A stretch of DNA of 64,000 bases from Pseudomonas lundensis (lineage in GTDB: Bacteria; Pseudomonadota; Gammaproteobacteria; Pseudomonadales; Pseudomonadaceae), in assembly GCF_001042985.1 (NCBI RefSeq), contig NZ_JYKY01000003.1, forward strand, positions 186,001 to 250,000, written 5' to 3'. This document shows positions 47,517 through 57,109 of the stretch, in pieces. A program made the translations under genes and the position numbers. A model generated the notes under the pieces. It was not told the origin of the DNA. It did not search any database and worked only from the letters and a program-made list of their open reading frames with translations. Every line of letters starts with the position of its first letter. The first letter of the stretch is position 1.

Positions 47517-48863
47517 ATGATGAAAACCCTCTCTTCTGTGGTGTCGTTGTTAATTGCCGGCAGCTTGCTCAGTGCTGTCGCGCACGCCGCGCCCAGCGTG
47601 TACCCCACCGGCGTAACCCGTTATGACCCGGCCAAAGCCTACAACCAGTACGTCATTTTCAGCGGTGCCGATAAGCAAACGCACCTGATCGACATGAACG
47701 GCAACGCCGTGAAAACGTGGCCACACGCGGGCTTTCCCTCTGCGATCATCGACCCGACATTGGTGGGCGGCGAGCGCGGCCATGTGTTGTTGCAACTCAG
47801 CGACAAGGCCCCCGGCGCGCTGGGCTCGGCTGGCAACGGGCTGGGCAACCGCAGCGTGGGCGAGCTGGACTGGCACGGCAACGTGATCTGGCAGTGGGGC
47901 GATAAGGCCCCCGGTGGCGCGGCGCAGCAGCATCACGATCAACGGCGCTTGAGCAACGGCAACACGTTGGTGCTGGCAAACAAGGTGCATGCGGTGGCCG
48001 GGTTCAAGGTGCCACAGGTGATTGACGACGCGATCTATGAAGTCAGCCCCGACGGGGAAGTGACCTGGCAATGGCTGGCGTCCGAGCATTTGAATGAGTT
48101 TGGCTTCACCCCCGAACAGTTAAAACTGGTGTACGCCACGCCCAACCCAGACTACCTGCACATCAATAACCTGAGTGTCGTTGGCCCCAACAAGTGGTTC
48201 GACGCCGGCGACAAGCGCTTCGCGCCCGATAACCTGCTGATCGACTCACGCAACGCCAACTTCATCGCCATCCTCGATAAATCCAGCGGCAAGGTGGTGT
48301 GGAGCCTCGGCCCGAACCTGCCTGCCATCAACCCCAAAACCAGTCAGGCACTGCCTCGCCCGGTGGACCAGTTCGTCGGCCAGCATGACGCGCACCTCAT
48401 CCCGGCCGGGCTGCCCGGCGCGGGCAATGTGCTGGTGTTCGATAACCAGGGATCGGCGGGTTACCCGTCTGCCACGCTGGGCCTTATCAGCGGTTCGCGG
48501 GTGCTGGAAATCGATCCTCAAACCCGAGAAATCGTCTGGCAATACACCGCGGCCGATTCCACACAGCCGGGCTGGGCGTTTTACAGCTCGTTCATCAGCA
48601 GCGCGCGTCGCTTGCCCAACGGCAATACGTTGATTGATGAGGGCATGAACGGGCGGTTCTTTCAGGTCACGCGCCACGGGGACATCGTTTGGGAGTACGT
48701 GAGCCCTTACCTGGGCAAGGCACCGGGCAGCGAAGCGATCAGTAACTGGGTGTACCGCGCCTTGCCGGTGAATTACGACTGGGTGCCACAAGGCACGCCG
48801 CGCGAGCAGACCGCCGTGCTTGCGCCCTCGGCCGTGCTGCAACCGACCAACGCCAGTCGCTAA
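47517..48863 (+). CDS. astA: Periplasmic arylsulfotransferase (ASST family)
   Basis: 448 residues. Signal peptide (about 1-25, ending AHA), then beta-propeller blades with repeated DxxGxxxW motifs (IDMNGNAVKTW, LDWHGNVIWQW, VSPDGEVTWQW). A histidine in QHDAHLIPAG and others are candidates for the sulfated catalytic histidine. ASSTs move sulfate between phenols without PAPS. It lies 16 bases after the receptor gene, an operon. Confidence 0.85.
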   Translation: MMKTLSSVVSLLIAGSLLSAVAHAAPSVYPTGVTRYDPAKAYNQYVIFSGADKQTHLIDMNGNAVKTWPHAGFPSAIIDPTLVGGERGHVLLQLSDKAPGALGSAGNGLGNRSVGELDWHGNVIWQWGDKAPGGAAQQHHDQRRLSNGNTLVLANKVHAVAGFKVPQVIDDAIYEVSPDGEVTWQWLASEHLNEFGFTPEQLKLVYATPNPDYLHINNLSVVGPNKWFDAGDKRFAPDNLLIDSRNANFIAILDKSSGKVVWSLGPNLPAINPKTSQALPRPVDQFVGQHDAHLIPAGLPGAGNVLVFDNQGSAGYPSATLGLISGSRVLEIDPQTREIVWQYTAADSTQPGWAFYSSFISSARRLPNGNTLIDEGMNGRFFQVTRHGDIVWEYVSPYLGKAPGSEAISNWVYRALPVNYDWVPQGTPREQTAVLAPSAVLQPTNASR

Positions 48864-48881
48864 GCGCGCAGGAGTCAGACC

Positions 48882-49685
48882 ATGGGCAATCTCCAGACCG
48901 CCGAACAGACGTGGCCAACGGTGCCCGGCGCCGAGCTGCTGAACCTGGGTCGGGCGTACCGGCGGCCGTTGGGCCAGTTGCGTTTGCAGCGTGCGCCCAC
49001 GGCAGTGCTGCGCCGTCGAGAAGCATGGGCCCTGGCGGTGGTGGCGCTGTTGCTGCACGGCGGGGTGCTGCTGTGGGTCAGCCTGAACCCCGCGCCTGCG
49101 CTGCCGATTGTGCCGCCCGAGGTGCCGCCGATGACGATTGAGTTTTCCCGACCGGCGCCACCGGTGGTACAGCCAGCACCGCCCGAGCCCGCGCCCGCGA
49201 CACCGGTGGTTGAACCGCCGCCGGTGGAAGACGCACTGGCGAGCAAACCGCCACCGCCCAAACCGCTGCCAACCCCTCAGCCCAAACTCAAACTCAAACC
49301 CAAACCGGTGGCCAAACCCGTTGTTGCGCCTGCAACGCCCGCGCCGCAAACACCACAGCCTGTCGCGCCGCCATCACCGCCCGCTCCCCCGGCGCCTGCA
49401 CCGGTCACGCCGGCCTCGGCCAACGCCGGGTATTTGAAAAACCCGGCGCCCGAGTACCCCTCGCTGGCGTTGCGCCGTGGCTGGGAAGGCACAGTGTTGC
49501 TACGGGTTCAGGTGTTGGCCAGCGGAAAACCGGGCGAGATTCAGGTTCAGAAAAGCAGCGGGCGCCAACAGCTCGATGACGCTGCGCTGAACGCCGTTAA
49601 ACGCTGGAGCTTTGTCCCGGCCAAGCAGGGCGATGTCGCTCAGGTTGGCTGGGTCAGCGTGCCGATTGATTTCAAGATTCATTGA
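48882..49685 (+). CDS. TonB energy transducer
   Basis: 267 residues. A cytoplasmic N-terminus of about 45 residues, one helix (WALAVVALLLHGGVLLWVSL), a long Pro/Lys linker (about 65-175), and a C-terminal TonB domain with YPSLALRRGWEGTVLLRVQV. It is co-transcribed with the receptor and ExbBD, so it probably serves only this receptor. Confidence 0.93.
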   Translation: MGNLQTAEQTWPTVPGAELLNLGRAYRRPLGQLRLQRAPTAVLRRREAWALAVVALLLHGGVLLWVSLNPAPALPIVPPEVPPMTIEFSRPAPPVVQPAPPEPAPATPVVEPPPVEDALASKPPPPKPLPTPQPKLKLKPKPVAKPVVAPATPAPQTPQPVAPPSPPAPPAPAPVTPASANAGYLKNPAPEYPSLALRRGWEGTVLLRVQVLASGKPGEIQVQKSSGRQQLDDAALNAVKRWSFVPAKQGDVAQVGWVSVPIDFKIH

Positions 49686-49720
49686 TTGCCTGTCCCCCTT
49701 TTTTAGAGAGCGTATCGACC

Positions 49721-50434
49721 ATGACCTTATTGGCATCCCCCCTCGCATCGATTGAAAGCGCCGTCATTTGGCTGTTGGTGATTTTTTCGCTGGCCACGTG
49801 GGGCCTGGCGTTGATTAAAGGCGTGCAGTTCTCACGGCTCAAGGCCCAGGACCGTGCCTTCCATAAGCGATTCTGGGCCGCTTCAAGCCTGGAGGCGGCC
49901 GCCGAACTGAGCGAGAGTTATCCCGGCGCGGCGGCCCGCGTGGCGCAGGCCGGTTATGCGGCTATTCAGGTGGGCGAGGGCGCTCAGGTCGACGACCTGA
50001 GCCACGCGATCAACCATCAGGACCGCCTGGAACGCGCACTACGCCAACAAATCGTGCGTGAACGGCGCTCGCTGGAAAGCGGCCTGGCGATAGTGGCCAG
50101 CATCGGCAGCACGTCGCCGTTCGTGGGGTTGTTCGGCACCGTGTGGGGGATCATGGAAGCCTTGAAAGGCATCAGCATCGCGGGCTCGGCAAGCCTTGAA
50201 ACCGTGGCCGGGCCAATTGGTGCGGCGTTGGTGGCGACCGGCGTGGGGATTGCCGTCGCCGTGCCTGCGGTGCTGGTTTACAACTACTTTTTGCGACGCC
50301 TGAAGCTGACGGCGGCCGACCTCGACGACTTCGCGCACGACTTCTACAGCCTGGCGCAGAAAAGTGCGTTCCGGGTGCTGATTCATCCGGCAGCCCGCAA
50401 AACGGCCGCGCACCCTGTGAAGGAGGCCTCCTGA
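49721..50434 (+). CDS. exbB: ExbB, proton channel for TonB
   Basis: 237 residues from ATG 49721 (an ATG at 49682 overlaps tonB). Three membrane helices and the conserved GLFGTVWGIMEALKGI segment are present. It makes the pentameric ExbB ring around ExbD. The next gene starts 1 base after its stop. Confidence 0.94.
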   Translation: MTLLASPLASIESAVIWLLVIFSLATWGLALIKGVQFSRLKAQDRAFHKRFWAASSLEAAAELSESYPGAAARVAQAGYAAIQVGEGAQVDDLSHAINHQDRLERALRQQIVRERRSLESGLAIVASIGSTSPFVGLFGTVWGIMEALKGISIAGSASLETVAGPIGAALVATGVGIAVAVPAVLVYNYFLRRLKLTAADLDDFAHDFYSLAQKSAFRVLIHPAARKTAAHPVKEAS

Positions 50435-50435
50435 C

Positions 50436-50837
<402 letters not shown>

Positions 50838-50972
50838 AATCCGTGCACAGCGCAGCAAAACGCGCCTGCTAAGCAGTTTTAGTTATTAATAAATAGCTTC
50901 TTATTCCTTAGCGAATCTAAAAGCCGTCCCTATACTGACCCGGTAACACACCCAAGCAGGAGGCGCACACCC

Positions 50973-51554
50973 ATGGGCAACGAGTCGATTCGCTATCTGA
51001 TAGTGCCGGGCTGGCAAGGTTCGTCCGACGATCATTGGCAAACCCACTGGCAGAACAGCCTGCCCAACGGTGCCCGTGTGGAACAGGCTGACTGGTTGAC
51101 GCCACGTCGCGAAGACTGGATCGCGGCGCTGGCCGAAGCGATTGCCGCCGACAGCACGCCGGTGATTCTGATTGCCCATAGCCTGGGTTGCATCACCGTG
51201 GCGCATTGGGCCGAGCGGGCACCTGCCAGCCTGTTGAGCCAGGTGCGTGGCGCGCTGCTGGTGGCGCCGGCCGATGTCGAACGCCCGGCCTGTGCGCCCG
51301 CCCTGCGTAACTTTGCACCGATTCCAACGCGGCCTTTGCCGTTCCCGAGCCAGATCGTCAGTTCCGATAACGACCCGGCCGTGAGCGCCCCCAGGGCGAT
51401 GGAGTTTGCCCGCCAGTGGGCCGCGGAGATCGGGATCATCAGCGGCGCCGGGCACATCAACGTCAAGTCCGGGCATCAGCGCTGGGAGCAAGGTTTCGCC
51501 TTTTTGTATCGCCTGCAAACCCGCATAGAGCACGACGCCCTGCGCCGCGCATGA
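50973..51554 (+). CDS. RBBP9/YdeN family alpha/beta hydrolase
   Basis: 193 residues. IVPGWQGSSDDHWQTHW is the family start, the nucleophile serine is in AHSLGC, and the catalytic His is in GAGHINVKSGH; an Asp in SSDNDP completes the triad. Serine hydrolase of unknown substrate. It has a 135-base gap before it and is followed by the AAA+ gene. Confidence 0.9.
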   Translation: MGNESIRYLIVPGWQGSSDDHWQTHWQNSLPNGARVEQADWLTPRREDWIAALAEAIAADSTPVILIAHSLGCITVAHWAERAPASLLSQVRGALLVAPADVERPACAPALRNFAPIPTRPLPFPSQIVSSDNDPAVSAPRAMEFARQWAAEIGIISGAGHINVKSGHQRWEQGFAFLYRLQTRIEHDALRRA

Positions 51555-51604
51555 TTTTTCTGTAACGCCCGCGCCCTCCCTGCGGCGGCGGGCGGGAGCC
51601 TGCC

Positions 51605-52501
51605 ATGAGCCTGCATGAAACTTTCGGTCAGCCGCTGCTGACGTTTCCCGACGCTGAAAAAAGCCCGCTGAGCATTCGCGCCAAGGCGCTGGTGTTTGTC
51701 GACCCGCGCTCACGCCAATTGCGCAACGACCTCGAACTGTTGGCGCCGCGCTCGCTGCCCGTGCTGATCCGGGGCGAGACCGGCACCGGCAAGGAACTGC
51801 TGGCCCGCCACATCCATCGCGCCAGCGACCGCACCGGTTTGTTCGTGTCGGTGAACTGCGGCGCAATCAGCCCGACCTACGCCGACGCCGAGCTGTTTGG
51901 TTACGCCGCCGGGGCCCACAGCAGTTCTGCCAGCAGTCGCGCTGGGTGGTTCGGGTCGGCCAATGGCGGCACCTTGTACTTGGACGAGATCGGGGATTTG
52001 CCGCTGGCGATTCAGATCAAACTACTGGCCGCGCTGGAAAACCACGAAGTCACCCGCGTGGGCGCGCATCAACCCAACCCGGTGGATGTGCGGCTGGTGG
52101 CCGCCACCAGCATCGATCTGGCGCAGGCGGTCACGGCGGGCAAGTTCCATGAACGGCTGTATCACTATTTGAGCGAAGGACGGCTGGACTTGCCGGCCTT
52201 GCGCGAACGGCCGGGGGATATTCTGTCGCTGGCCGAATACTTTTTAGGCATCTACAGCCAGCGGCTGAACCTGAGCGTGCCTTTTATCAGCGACAGCACA
52301 CAGCGTGTACTGGAGCGCCACAGTTGGCCGGGCAACACCCGCGAGCTGGAGAACGTGATCCATTTTGCGTTGCTGGTGAGTGCCGGTGAGGAGATCCAGC
52401 CCGAGCATTTGAACCTGCCGGATGCGCTGAGCCAGATCGAACGGTTCATCAAGGGCGCCACCGAACAGGAACGGGCGGCGCTCAAAGAGTGGCTGCGGTA
52501 G
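51605..52501 (+). CDS. Sigma-54 activator-type AAA+ protein lacking GAFTGA and HTH
   Basis: 298 residues. Walker A GETGTGKE at 57-64 and Walker B GGTLYLDEIG at 121-130 are intact, as are the arginine-finger region LPALRERPGDI and the SWPGNTRELENVI sensor. The sigma-54 contact loop expected as GAFTGA reads GAHSSS at 103-108, and no C-terminal Fis-type helix-turn-helix follows. There is also no N-terminal sensor domain. ATP hydrolysis looks possible but RNA polymerase remodelling does not. It could be a partner of another activator, or decaying. Confidence 0.85.
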   Translation: MSLHETFGQPLLTFPDAEKSPLSIRAKALVFVDPRSRQLRNDLELLAPRSLPVLIRGETGTGKELLARHIHRASDRTGLFVSVNCGAISPTYADAELFGYAAGAHSSSASSRAGWFGSANGGTLYLDEIGDLPLAIQIKLLAALENHEVTRVGAHQPNPVDVRLVAATSIDLAQAVTAGKFHERLYHYLSEGRLDLPALRERPGDILSLAEYFLGIYSQRLNLSVPFISDSTQRVLERHSWPGNTRELENVIHFALLVSAGEEIQPEHLNLPDALSQIERFIKGATEQERAALKEWLR

Positions 52502-52660
52502 GGCCAGCGCCGCCGCGTGCCTCAACCGAGACTGTAAATAACCAATTGATATAAGCGCCAGATTAAAAATTATTATTAGGGAATAAAGAATCTCGGTATT
52601 GTCGGCTCCGTCATCCAAATCAAGCCGTCATTCGAACGGCCACGTACGTAGGGGCATTGC

Positions 52661-53443
52661 ATGAAAAAGGTTCTGTTGTTTACCGCATTGGCGGCTGCTT
52701 TGACGGCAGGCCTGGCACAGGCTGGCGAGAAACTGGTGGTGGCTGCAACCCCGGTTCCCCACGCCGAAATCCTTGAACTGATCAAACCGGCCCTCGCCAA
52801 AGAAGGCGTGGACCTGGACATCAAAGTCTTCACCGACTACGTGCAACCCAACGTGCAGGTCGATCAGAAGCGTCTGGACGCCAACTATTTCCAGACCCTG
52901 CCGTACTTGCAGAGCTTCAACGAAGGGAAAGGCACTCACCTTGAAACCGTGATCGGCGTTCACGTTGAACCGTTTGGCGGTTACTCAAAGAAAGTTAAAT
53001 CGCTGGCCGAACTCAAAGACGGCGCAACCATCGCGATCCCTAACGAAGGCAGCAACAGTGGCCGTGCGTTGATCCTGCTGCAAAAGGCCGGCTTGATCGA
53101 ACTCAAAGACCCGACCAACGCCGTCGCGACGCCGAAAGACATCGCCAAAAACCCGCACAACTTCAAGTTCAAAGAGCTTGAGTCCGCCATGCTGCCGCGG
53201 GTGCTGGATCAGGTCGACCTGGACATGATCAACACCAATTACGCACTGGAAGCAGGCCTGAACCCGGCTAAAGATGCCTTGCTGATTGAAGGTTCAGACT
53301 CGCCTTACGTGAACTACCTGGTGGCACGCCCTGACAACAAGAACAGCGAAGCGATCCAGAAGCTGGCCAAAGCCCTGACCAGCCCTGAAGTCAAAGCGTT
53401 CATTGAGAAGAAATACAACGGTGCCGTGCTGCCCGCGTTTTAA
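52661..53443 (+). CDS. metQ: MetQ/NlpA family methionine-binding protein, orphan
   Basis: 260 residues. Signal peptide (1-21, ending AQA) without a lipobox, then the family start KLVVAATPVPHAEILE and the segment LDANYFQTLPYLQ. Binds D/L-methionine or related compounds for MetNI, but no metN or metI lies nearby. AT-rich 150-base upstream gap; terminator downstream. A sulfur-source role fits the neighbours. Confidence 0.9.
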   Translation: MKKVLLFTALAAALTAGLAQAGEKLVVAATPVPHAEILELIKPALAKEGVDLDIKVFTDYVQPNVQVDQKRLDANYFQTLPYLQSFNEGKGTHLETVIGVHVEPFGGYSKKVKSLAELKDGATIAIPNEGSNSGRALILLQKAGLIELKDPTNAVATPKDIAKNPHNFKFKELESAMLPRVLDQVDLDMINTNYALEAGLNPAKDALLIEGSDSPYVNYLVARPDNKNSEAIQKLAKALTSPEVKAFIEKKYNGAVLPAF

Positions 53444-53461
53444 CCCGCGCCGCGTCACCGC

Positions 53462-53496
53462 AAACGCCGACGGCTTGCACAGCGTCGGCGTTTTTT
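53462..53496 (+). terminator. Rho-independent terminator of metQ
   Basis: AACGCCGAC pairs with GTCGGCGTT around a GC-containing loop, followed by TTTTTT. Confidence 0.88.
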
Positions 53497-53589
53497 ATGG
53501 TTTGTCACACACCCTAGCAACATCGATAGGTAGGCGACGTGTGTTTTAAGGTGAATGCTGCAGGTCTTTAAAACAAGCCAGCACACCCT

Positions 53590-54714
53590 ATGACCTGCGT
53601 CCGCTATCGCTACGATCCTCTGGATCGCCTGATCACCAACCAAGTGGACACCACCCCGTCCGTGCAGCACTTTTATAACCGTGAGCGTTTAAGTACGCGG
53701 CTGCAGGGCGACCAGGGTCAGTCGGTCTTTCACTATCAAAACCAACTCTTGGCAACGGCAGACACCACCGGCGCACAACTGCTGGCGACCAACGTGCAAC
53801 GCAGCGTTTTGCACACGCTCAGTGCTGGCGGCAGTCACGCGTCAGGGTATGGCCCTTATGGCTATCCATCAGCTCAACATGGCCAGCAGAGTCTGTTGGG
53901 GTTTAACGGAGAATTGCCTGACCCTGTTACCGGGCACTATCTGCTCGGCAATGGCCATCGGGCCTACAACCCCGTGCTCATGCGCTTCAACAGTCCGGAC
54001 CGGTTAAGCCCGTTCAGTGCGGGGGGGATCAACGCCTATGCCTATTGCAAAGGGGACCCGGTGAATCGGGTAGACCCCAGCGGGCGAATGCCCCTGGACG
54101 CTATTCTTTCTATAGCACTCGGAACACTCGCCTTGGGTAACGGCATCAATGGGGCCGTGCCCGGTATCGGGTTTTGGAGCGCACTCAAAAACCTGAAAAA
54201 GAAACCCATCTCTGTCGCTGCCGTGGCGAAAGTCACCGGTACAACAGTGGGAATAATAGCCAGTGCCATCGGTTTGAGCCGGCAGGTGGTGACATCCAAG
54301 GGGGAGGGGGATGACGATAATGCACTGCTTTGGGCAACGCTGGGCCTCTCGGCACTGGGTTTAGCGGCAGGTATTGGTGCTAACGCGTTCGGCTGGAAAG
54401 CGATGCGCCAACAGGCCAGACAGGCCAGACTGGCAAAAGCCAAGGCGGCCTATGTGGATACCCTCGATGATCTTAATGAAATCCAACAGGGCTTCGGAAC
54501 CCGATCATCCGTGTCTAACAGCGCTACGCCCGCCTCATCAGCAAGCGTCTCCAGATCCTCTTCGTCGGCAGGGGCTCGCCCTGAGCCTTCAGCACCGCCC
54601 CATGAGGAGGTTTTTCAGGACTCTGTCAGAAATATGGAAAGACAGAATCATGTGTTGAAAGAGCTGGCCAAGATCCAGACGACCGCTGGAAAGATCAGAC
54701 GAAGCACCCTTTAA
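53590..54714 (+). CDS. Short orphan RHS-core protein with helical C-terminal domain
   Basis: 374 residues. Residues 1-165 are only the terminal part of an Rhs shell: YD-type repeat, then LLGFNGELPDPVTGHYLLGNG and the end marker NAYAYCKGDPVNRVDPSG. The variable tail (166-374) has two or three hydrophobic helices (about 169-190, 222-245, 255-275), a basic Arg/Lys/Ala helix, and a Ser-rich stretch. No full Rhs gene precedes it, yet the gene opens normally and stands alone after the metQ terminator. It may be a small self-standing toxin of the type common in pseudomonads or an Rhs tip left by rearrangement. No immunity gene is evident in the next 239 bases. Confidence 0.8.
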   Translation: MTCVRYRYDPLDRLITNQVDTTPSVQHFYNRERLSTRLQGDQGQSVFHYQNQLLATADTTGAQLLATNVQRSVLHTLSAGGSHASGYGPYGYPSAQHGQQSLLGFNGELPDPVTGHYLLGNGHRAYNPVLMRFNSPDRLSPFSAGGINAYAYCKGDPVNRVDPSGRMPLDAILSIALGTLALGNGINGAVPGIGFWSALKNLKKKPISVAAVAKVTGTTVGIIASAIGLSRQVVTSKGEGDDDNALLWATLGLSALGLAAGIGANAFGWKAMRQQARQARLAKAKAAYVDTLDDLNEIQQGFGTRSSVSNSATPASSASVSRSSSSAGARPEPSAPPHEEVFQDSVRNMERQNHVLKELAKIQTTAGKIRRSTL

Positions 54715-54953
54715 TCTGCGCACTGCCCTCCCGGAAAGTCCCGCCGCCCTCCGAATCACCCACCCCATCATGTGTTCCCATCGATGGATAACGCGCTAAC
54801 GGGTCAACGCCAGCGGCTTTCATATGGGTGACTTCCTACAAAGAAACAAACATGATTACCTGTCACCACACATAGAATCCCACGGACACTGAACCCTGTT
54901 CTACGCTGTCAGTCGTATCGTCAGCTAAAACAGCATCACGCAAAGGAGCCTGC

Positions 54954-56045
54954 ATGGCTGGTCCACTAAGTAGGGGTATGTTGGGCGTCAGCCTGGTGGT
55001 ATTGCTGACCGCGTGCGGTAAAGAAGCCCCCAAAGAGCCTCTGTCGCCACGGGTGTATGTACAGCAAGTGAACACGCGCGAATTTGCTCCCCCGATTCAA
55101 CTCAGCGGTGACATTCAGGCGCGGGTCGAAACCCAGCTTTCCTTCCGCGTGGGCGGCAAGATCATCGAGCGCAGCGTGGACGTTGGCGATCACATTCAGG
55201 CCCATCAAGTGCTGGCGCGCCTGGACCCCAAAGACTTGAAAATCCAGGTCGCCACGGCTCAGGCCAGCGTCAGTGCCCAGCAGGCGCAAGTGGTGCAGAC
55301 CCGCGCCGCATTTATTCGTCAGCAAAAACTGCTCCCAAAAGGCTATACCAGCCAAAGCGAATACGATGCCGCCAACGCCGCCCAACAGAGCGCGCAAAGT
55401 GCGCTGGCCGCCGCTCAGGCGCAGTTGGCCAACGCCCGCGAACAGTTGAGTTACAGCAACCTCGAAGCCGAAGCGCCGGGCGTCATCACGGCGCGGCAGG
55501 CCGAAGTGGGGCAAGTGGTACAGGCCACCATGCCGATTTTCACCCTGGCCCGCGACGGCGCCCGGGATGCGGTGTTCAACGTCTACGAGTCGCTGTTTAT
55601 CGAACCGCCCAAAGACCCGACCGTGCAGGTCACGCTGTTGAGCAACCCGCAGATCAAGGTGAAGGGCCAGATCCGCGAAATCACCCCCACCGTGGCCGCC
55701 CAAAGCGGCACCCTGCAAATCAAGGTGCAGCTCGATGAACTGCCCAAGGGCATGGATTTGGGCTCGATTGTCACCGTCAACCTGACCCCGCCGCCGAGCC
55801 GCAGCATCGAACTGCCCTGGTCGGCGCTGACCAAAGACGTCAGCGAGCCCGCCGTGTGGCTGGTGGACGGCACTAACAACGTGCGCCTGCAACGGGTCAA
55901 GGTCGGGCGTTACCTGACCGGCAGCGTGATCATCAATGAAGGCCTCAAAGACGGAGAGCATGTGGTGGTCGCAGGCGGACAACTGTTGCACCCCGGTATG
56001 CAGGTCGAAATTGCCCCCACGCCAGCCGGGGGCACTCAACTATGA
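54954..56045 (+). CDS. triA: RND efflux membrane-fusion lipoprotein TriA-like
   Basis: 363 residues. Lipobox LLTAC with Cys near 21, then the lipoyl, helical hairpin (about 75-165) and beta-barrel domains of a periplasmic adaptor. It overlaps the next adaptor gene by 4 bases. Two adaptors ahead of one RND pump is the TriABC pattern of P. aeruginosa, where both are required with outer-membrane OpmH. Confidence 0.88.
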   Translation: MAGPLSRGMLGVSLVVLLTACGKEAPKEPLSPRVYVQQVNTREFAPPIQLSGDIQARVETQLSFRVGGKIIERSVDVGDHIQAHQVLARLDPKDLKIQVATAQASVSAQQAQVVQTRAAFIRQQKLLPKGYTSQSEYDAANAAQQSAQSALAAAQAQLANAREQLSYSNLEAEAPGVITARQAEVGQVVQATMPIFTLARDGARDAVFNVYESLFIEPPKDPTVQVTLLSNPQIKVKGQIREITPTVAAQSGTLQIKVQLDELPKGMDLGSIVTVNLTPPPSRSIELPWSALTKDVSEPAVWLVDGTNNVRLQRVKVGRYLTGSVIINEGLKDGEHVVVAGGQLLHPGMQVEIAPTPAGGTQL

Positions 56046-57109
56046 AGCCTCTGTGGATGGTGCCCCTGGCGGCCGCCCTGCTGGTCGGTTGCTCTGAAGA
56101 AAAAGCCCCCGAGCCGGTGCGCCCCGCGCTGTTCGTGGTGGTCCAGCCCGAGCTGACGGAACACTTCGGCCGCTTTGCCGGCACGATCGAAGCCCGCTAC
56201 GAAAGCACGTTGGGCTTTCGTGTGCCGGGGCGCATTGTGCGGCGGTATTACGACGTGGGCGCGGTGGTCAAACAGGGCGATATTCTGGCCAACCTCGACC
56301 CCACCGATCAGCAGAACCAACTGCGTTCGGCGCAAGGCGATCTGGCCAAGGTGCAGGCACAGCTCATCAACGCGCAGGCCAACGCCCGGCGCCAGCAAGA
56401 ACTGTTCGACCGTGGCGTCGGCGCCCAGGCGCAACTCGACACCGCCCAGGCCGACTTGAAAACCACCGCCGCGTCCATGCAACAGGCCGTGGCGGCGGTC
56501 AATCAGGCGCAAGACCAACTCAGTTACTGCAACCTGCGCGCTGACCATGACTCCGTCATCACCGACTGGAAGGCCGAAGCGGGCCAAGTGGTGAGCATCG
56601 GTGAAGAGGTCGTCACGCTGGCCCGCCCCGAAATCAAGGAAGCCGTGATCGACCTGCCGGGGCCATTGGCCGAGGCGTTGCCCAAAGGCATCGAATTTCA
56701 AGTGGCAGGGCAGCTCGATCCCAACGTGAAAACCACCGCCCGTGTGCGGGAAATCGCCCCACAGGCTGACAGCGCCACCCGCACCCGGCGTACCCGCCTG
56801 ACACTGGATCAGACGCCACCCGCGTTCCGCCTGGGCAGTTCGATCAGCGTGACGGTCAGCAGCCCGATGGCCGAGCATTTCGAGCTGCCCGTCACCGCCC
56901 TGCAAGAAACCGACGGCAAAACCCGCGTATGGATCATTGACACGCCCTCGCACACCGTCAGCCCGCACGAGGTCACCGTGCTGCGCCGCGACGCACACAC
57001 GGCGCTGTTGAGCGGCGGCCTTAAAGGCGGCGACAAAGTGGTCATCGCCGGGGTCAACAGCCTCACGCCCGGACAGAACGTCAGACTGGATAAGGAAAGC
57101 TCGCAATGA
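56042..57109 (+). CDS. triB: RND efflux membrane-fusion lipoprotein TriB-like
   Basis: 355 residues. Lipobox LLVGC near residue 16, lipoyl halves around GFRVPGRIVRRYYDVGAVVK, hairpin and barrel domains as in TriA. Clearly a paralogue of the upstream gene. It overlaps triC by 4 bases. Confidence 0.88.
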   Translation: MKPLWMVPLAAALLVGCSEEKAPEPVRPALFVVVQPELTEHFGRFAGTIEARYESTLGFRVPGRIVRRYYDVGAVVKQGDILANLDPTDQQNQLRSAQGDLAKVQAQLINAQANARRQQELFDRGVGAQAQLDTAQADLKTTAASMQQAVAAVNQAQDQLSYCNLRADHDSVITDWKAEAGQVVSIGEEVVTLARPEIKEAVIDLPGPLAEALPKGIEFQVAGQLDPNVKTTARVREIAPQADSATRTRRTRLTLDQTPPAFRLGSSISVTVSSPMAEHFELPVTALQETDGKTRVWIIDTPSHTVSPHEVTVLRRDAHTALLSGGLKGGDKVVIAGVNSLTPGQNVRLDKESSQ

